Below, piece by piece: positions 13,428 to 15,543 of a DNA stretch of 15,543 bases. Position 1 is the first letter of the stretch. The number at the start of each line of letters is the position of its first letter. This DNA is from an uncultured beta proteobacterium (GTDB lineage: Bacteria > Pseudomonadota > Gammaproteobacteria > Burkholderiales > Burkholderiaceae). The notes below the pieces were generated by a model that was given only the letters and a program-made list of their open reading frames with translations, was not told the DNA's origin and ran no database searches. A program made the translations under genes and the position numbers. The stretch is taken from positions 1-15,543 of the forward strand of contig CAILON010000160.1 in assembly GCA_903835865.1 (NCBI GenBank), in the 5' to 3' direction.

Positions 13428-14363
13428 ATGGCAAAGACTTCCGAACTTCGTTTTGCACCAGAACAGGATCAACCGGTTCGTTATATCGAGCGAACTCGAA
13501 GCTACTACTTAGGTTTGGGTTATGACAATCCTTATATTTGGGCGCATTACCTTGAGGTGCCATTTACACCCCTAAAGAAACCGCTAAATCAATCTGTACT
13601 TGGGTTAATAACAACGGCCGCTCCTTACGATGCTGTAAAAGGATCCCAGGGACAAGGGGCGCCCTATAACGCTGCCGCAAAGTTTTATCAGCCATACAAA
13701 AGCGCAATTAATCAAAAGCTGGATTTGAGGATTGCCCATGTGGGTATTGATCGCAAAAATGCCAATATGGAAGAGAGTAATTGCTGGTTTCCATTGGCCG
13801 CTGCAAGACGTGTAGTCGAGATGGGTAGGCTCCGAATGGTGTCGCCCAACTTTTATGGCTTACCGACCAATCGTAGTCAACGCCATACTTTAGAAATTGA
13901 TGCCCCGATTATTTTGGAGATGTTGCGAGCTGACAATGTGAATGTTGCAGTCTTGATTCCGAACTGTCCCGTTTGCCATCAGAGCCAAAGTTTGTTAGCG
14001 CGCTATTTGGAAGAGGCAGGAATTTCTACTGTGGTGATGGGAGCGGCCAAAGATATTGTTGAATATTGTGGGGTGCCACGGTTCTTGTTTAGTGATTTTC
14101 CTTTGGGAAATGCCGCTGCCAGACCAAATGATCCAGCCTCGCAGGATTTGAATTTCGAACTCGCAATGCGCTTACTAGAATCTGCCCCAGCCCCCAGAAC
14201 TACCGTGCAATCACCGTTAAGGTGGTCGGCTGATTCAGAATGGAAATTGGATTATTCCAATTTGGAGAGATTGTCTGAGCAAGAAATCGCACGCTTAAGC
14301 GAAGAGGCAGAGAAGGCGCGCGTCACAGCACGTGACCTCAGAATGAATAGCGTTGGCAGTTAA
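13428..14363 (+). CDS. Glycine/sarcosine/betaine reductase selenoprotein B (GrdB)-like protein, selenium-free
   Basis: This 311-residue cytoplasmic protein resembles proteins annotated in proteobacteria as members of the glycine/sarcosine/betaine reductase selenoprotein B family. Recognisable blocks are VRYIERTRSYYLGLGYDNPY near the start, LITTAAPYD (60-68), VGIDRKNAN, GLPTNRSQRHTLEID, the redox-type motif IPNCPVCHQSQSL (Cys180 and Cys183), VVMGAAKDIVE, and PRFLFSDFPLGNAA. In clostridial GrdB a selenocysteine acts at a Cys/Sec motif and the PrdB/GrdB chain works with other reductase subunits. Here both positions are cysteines, no in-frame TGA occurs, and no other reductase subunit is nearby, so classical glycine reduction is unlikely. 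A charged helical C-terminus ends the protein. It is divergent from the FAH-family gene. The true substrate is unknown. Confidence 0.8.
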   Translation: MAKTSELRFAPEQDQPVRYIERTRSYYLGLGYDNPYIWAHYLEVPFTPLKKPLNQSVLGLITTAAPYDAVKGSQGQGAPYNAAAKFYQPYKSAINQKLDLRIAHVGIDRKNANMEESNCWFPLAAARRVVEMGRLRMVSPNFYGLPTNRSQRHTLEIDAPIILEMLRADNVNVAVLIPNCPVCHQSQSLLARYLEEAGISTVVMGAAKDIVEYCGVPRFLFSDFPLGNAAARPNDPASQDLNFELAMRLLESAPAPRTTVQSPLRWSADSEWKLDYSNLERLSEQEIARLSEEAEKARVTARDLRMNSVGS

Positions 14364-14371
14364 ATTACTAC

Positions 14372-15376
14372 TTAAGTCTGTCTAGCTAAAGAGTATTCGC
14401 ACAAAGCATGTAATGCACTCGTAGCTTCATTTGCCGGAAAGTCTTTAATGCAATCTAAGGCTAAGTCCGCCTCTCGTTTGGCAGCAGCCTGGGTGTAATC
14501 TAAAGCACCTGATGTTTGTACGGCCCGCAAAATTTGTGCAAAGACGTCATCAGGTAAGTCTTGATTTTGTTCTATGGCTGCGCGAACTAATAAACGTTCT
14601 TCGTTTGTGCCATGTTCCAGTAGATAGATAAGTGGCAAGGTGGGTTTGCCCTCTCGTAAATCATCGCCGGCGTTTTTGCCCATTTGTGCAGCGTTTGCGG
14701 TGTAGTCCAGCAGATCATCCATCAGCTGAAATGCGGTACCAATGTGCCGACCAAATGCTGCTGCTTGTTCGCGTTGTGTGTCACTTGCATTTGCCAGAAT
14801 GGCGCCAAGTTCAGTAGAGGCTTCAAATAATTTGGCAGTCTTGTAGCGAATCACTTGCAGGTAGCTAGCTTCATCGACCTCGGGGTCATTCATATTCAGA
14901 AGTTGCAATACTTCGCCTTCAGCAATCGTATTGGTTGCATCGGACAAGATTTGCATGACTCTTAAGTCATTTGGTCCGACCATCATCTGGAAGGCTCTGG
15001 AATACAAAAAATCACCCACTAAAACGCTGGCCGCATTTCCAAAAGCGGCATTGGCGGTCTCACGACCTCTTCTGAGAGTGGATTCGTCGACGACGTCATC
15101 ATGCAAAAGGGTGGCTGTGTGGATAAATTCCACCACCGCAGCCATTTCTAGGGCATGGGGGGTTGGATTGCTATTGGCCAGAGCTTTTGCTACCAGCATT
15201 AGTAGGGCAGGTCTTACCCGTTTGCCCCCCGCCTGAATGATATAGGTCGAGATTTGGTCAATTAAGGCGACTTTTGAGGCCAATCTGAGGCGAATAACCT
15301 CATCTAAGGCCTTGAAATCTAAGGAAATTGGGGCCAGAATTTGGCTTAAGTCATTGGTTTTGACAGTGCTCGTCAT
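14372..15376 (-). CDS. ispB: Trans-polyprenyl (octaprenyl) diphosphate synthase
   Basis: IspB extends farnesyl diphosphate with isopentenyl units to make the ubiquinone side chain. From ATG 15376 the product has 334 residues, normal for the family. It carries GGKRVRP (50-56), the first aspartate-rich motif DDVVD (93-97) in LLHDDVVDES, GDFLYSRAF, the second motif DDLLD (220-224), and GDDLREGKPTLPLIY. The residue five before the first Asp is Ala88 rather than an aromatic, consistent with a long-chain product; octaprenyl is assumed from homology. The open frame extends to 15484, but those 36 codons cover the rplU promoter and leader and match nothing in the family. No Shine-Dalgarno precedes the ATG; a TATTAT (15384-15389, minus strand) seven bases upstream suggests leaderless mRNA. 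It is divergent from rplU, a classic arrangement. Confidence 0.94.
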   Translation of the reverse strand: MTSTVKTNDLSQILAPISLDFKALDEVIRLRLASKVALIDQISTYIIQAGGKRVRPALLMLVAKALANSNPTPHALEMAAVVEFIHTATLLHDDVVDESTLRRGRETANAAFGNAASVLVGDFLYSRAFQMMVGPNDLRVMQILSDATNTIAEGEVLQLLNMNDPEVDEASYLQVIRYKTAKLFEASTELGAILANASDTQREQAAAFGRHIGTAFQLMDDLLDYTANAAQMGKNAGDDLREGKPTLPLIYLLEHGTNEERLLVRAAIEQNQDLPDDVFAQILRAVQTSGALDYTQAAAKREADLALDCIKDFPANEATSALHALCEYSLARQT

Positions 15377-15388
15377 GCAAGATATAAT
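15360..15388 (+). promoter_or_regulatory. Consensus sigma-70 promoter of rplU
   Basis: A perfect -35 TTGACA (15360-15365) and a perfect -10 TATAAT (15383-15388) are separated by exactly 17 bases. The spacer contains the ispB start codon on the opposite strand (15374-15376). The expected transcript start is about 15394-15396, giving a leader of about 57 bases before rplU. Confidence 0.88.
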
Positions 15389-15397
15389 AATGGGCTT

Positions 15398-15420
15398 AGC
15401 TAGTCCAGGGTGGATTAGCT
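15398..15420 (+). other. Stem-loop in the rplU mRNA leader
   Basis: AGCTAGTCCA (15398-15407) pairs with TGGATTAGCT (15411-15420) around a GGG loop, ten pairs with one G-U. It starts a few bases after the predicted transcript start. No run of U follows, so it is not an ordinary terminator. It may protect the 5' end or bind a regulator. Confidence 0.6.
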
Positions 15421-15451
15421 TAAATGTAGATATTAATTGAGGTTTCAAACC

Positions 15452-15543
15452 ATGTACGCGGTCATAAAAACCGGTGGCAAACAATATAAAGTTGCTGCAG
15501 GCGAAAAATTGAAAATAGAACAGATACCAGCGGAAATCGGCAG
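15452..15543 (+). CDS. rplU: 50S ribosomal protein L21 (5' end only)
   Basis: The first 30 complete codons are present and the gene runs off the right edge. The product begins [14 protein letters not shown] and continues with [10 protein letters not shown], the invariant opening of bacterial L21, a 23S rRNA-binding protein of the large subunit. A GAGG ribosome site at 15439-15442 lies nine bases before the ATG. A perfect consensus promoter and a leader hairpin precede it, as expected for a strongly expressed ribosomal gene. rpmA (L27) would normally follow outside the window. It is divergent from ispB. Confidence 0.97.
   Translation, partial: MYAVIKTGGKQYKVAAGEKLKIEQIPAEIG

Noticed and set aside
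13428..14363. Possible selenocysteine (in-frame TGA) in the GrdB-like gene
   Set aside because: The reading frame has ordinary Cys codons at the CPVC motif and no internal TGA.
15377..15484. 36-codon N-terminal extension of IspB
   Set aside because: It covers the rplU promoter, leader and start codon, resembles no prenyl synthase N-terminus, and ATG 15376 gives the normal family length.

Overview
The window looks like chromosomal DNA of a betaproteobacterium, most likely Polynucleobacter or a close relative in the Burkholderiaceae. This rests on gene order (argJ, a DUF815-type AAA+ ATPase and mutT facing zapD-coaE-pilD-pilC-pilB; ispB divergent from rplU), on the ZapD, ArgJ and IspB sequences, and on a moderate, AT-leaning base composition judged by eye. 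No mobile elements, tRNAs, rRNAs or CRISPR arrays are visible. Gene packing is very tight.

Layout. Bases 1-2960 (+ strand): the last 20 codons of a MoaD-like molybdopterin sulfur carrier, a 98-residue protein of unknown function with a C-terminal Gly-Gly-Gly, argJ (arginine biosynthesis), a DUF815 AAA+ ATPase and mutT (oxidised nucleotide clean-up). Bases 2957-8276 (- strand): a probable six-gene operon read from right to left, CNNM/CorC-type membrane protein, pilB, pilC, pilD, coaE, zapD, with four consecutive stop/start overlaps. All three pilus genes encode shortened proteins lacking the usual N-terminal regions. Bases 8394-8903 (+): ogt, a DNA alkyl repair protein. Bases 8900-9874 (-): a squalene/phytoene synthase family enzyme, probably squalene synthase.

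Bases 9983-14363 hold an accessory-looking metabolic group: a sodium:solute symporter, a ketopantoate reductase-family dehydrogenase, a fumarylacetoacetate hydrolase-family enzyme, and, divergent from the last, a protein related to the selenoprotein B subunit of glycine/betaine reductase in which a plain Cys-Pro-Val-Cys motif replaces any selenocysteine. Their shared substrate, if there is one, is unknown. Bases 14372-15376 (-) encode IspB, the polyprenyl diphosphate synthase for the quinone side chain. The window ends in the start of rplU (ribosomal protein L21), driven by a perfect consensus sigma-70 promoter whose spacer contains the ispB start codon.

Most of the window is housekeeping. 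The parts most worth a second look are the compact pilBCD set, the selenium-free GrdB-like protein and its neighbours, the small Gly-tailed protein next to moaD, and the overlapping ispB/rplU control region with a hairpin in the rplU leader.
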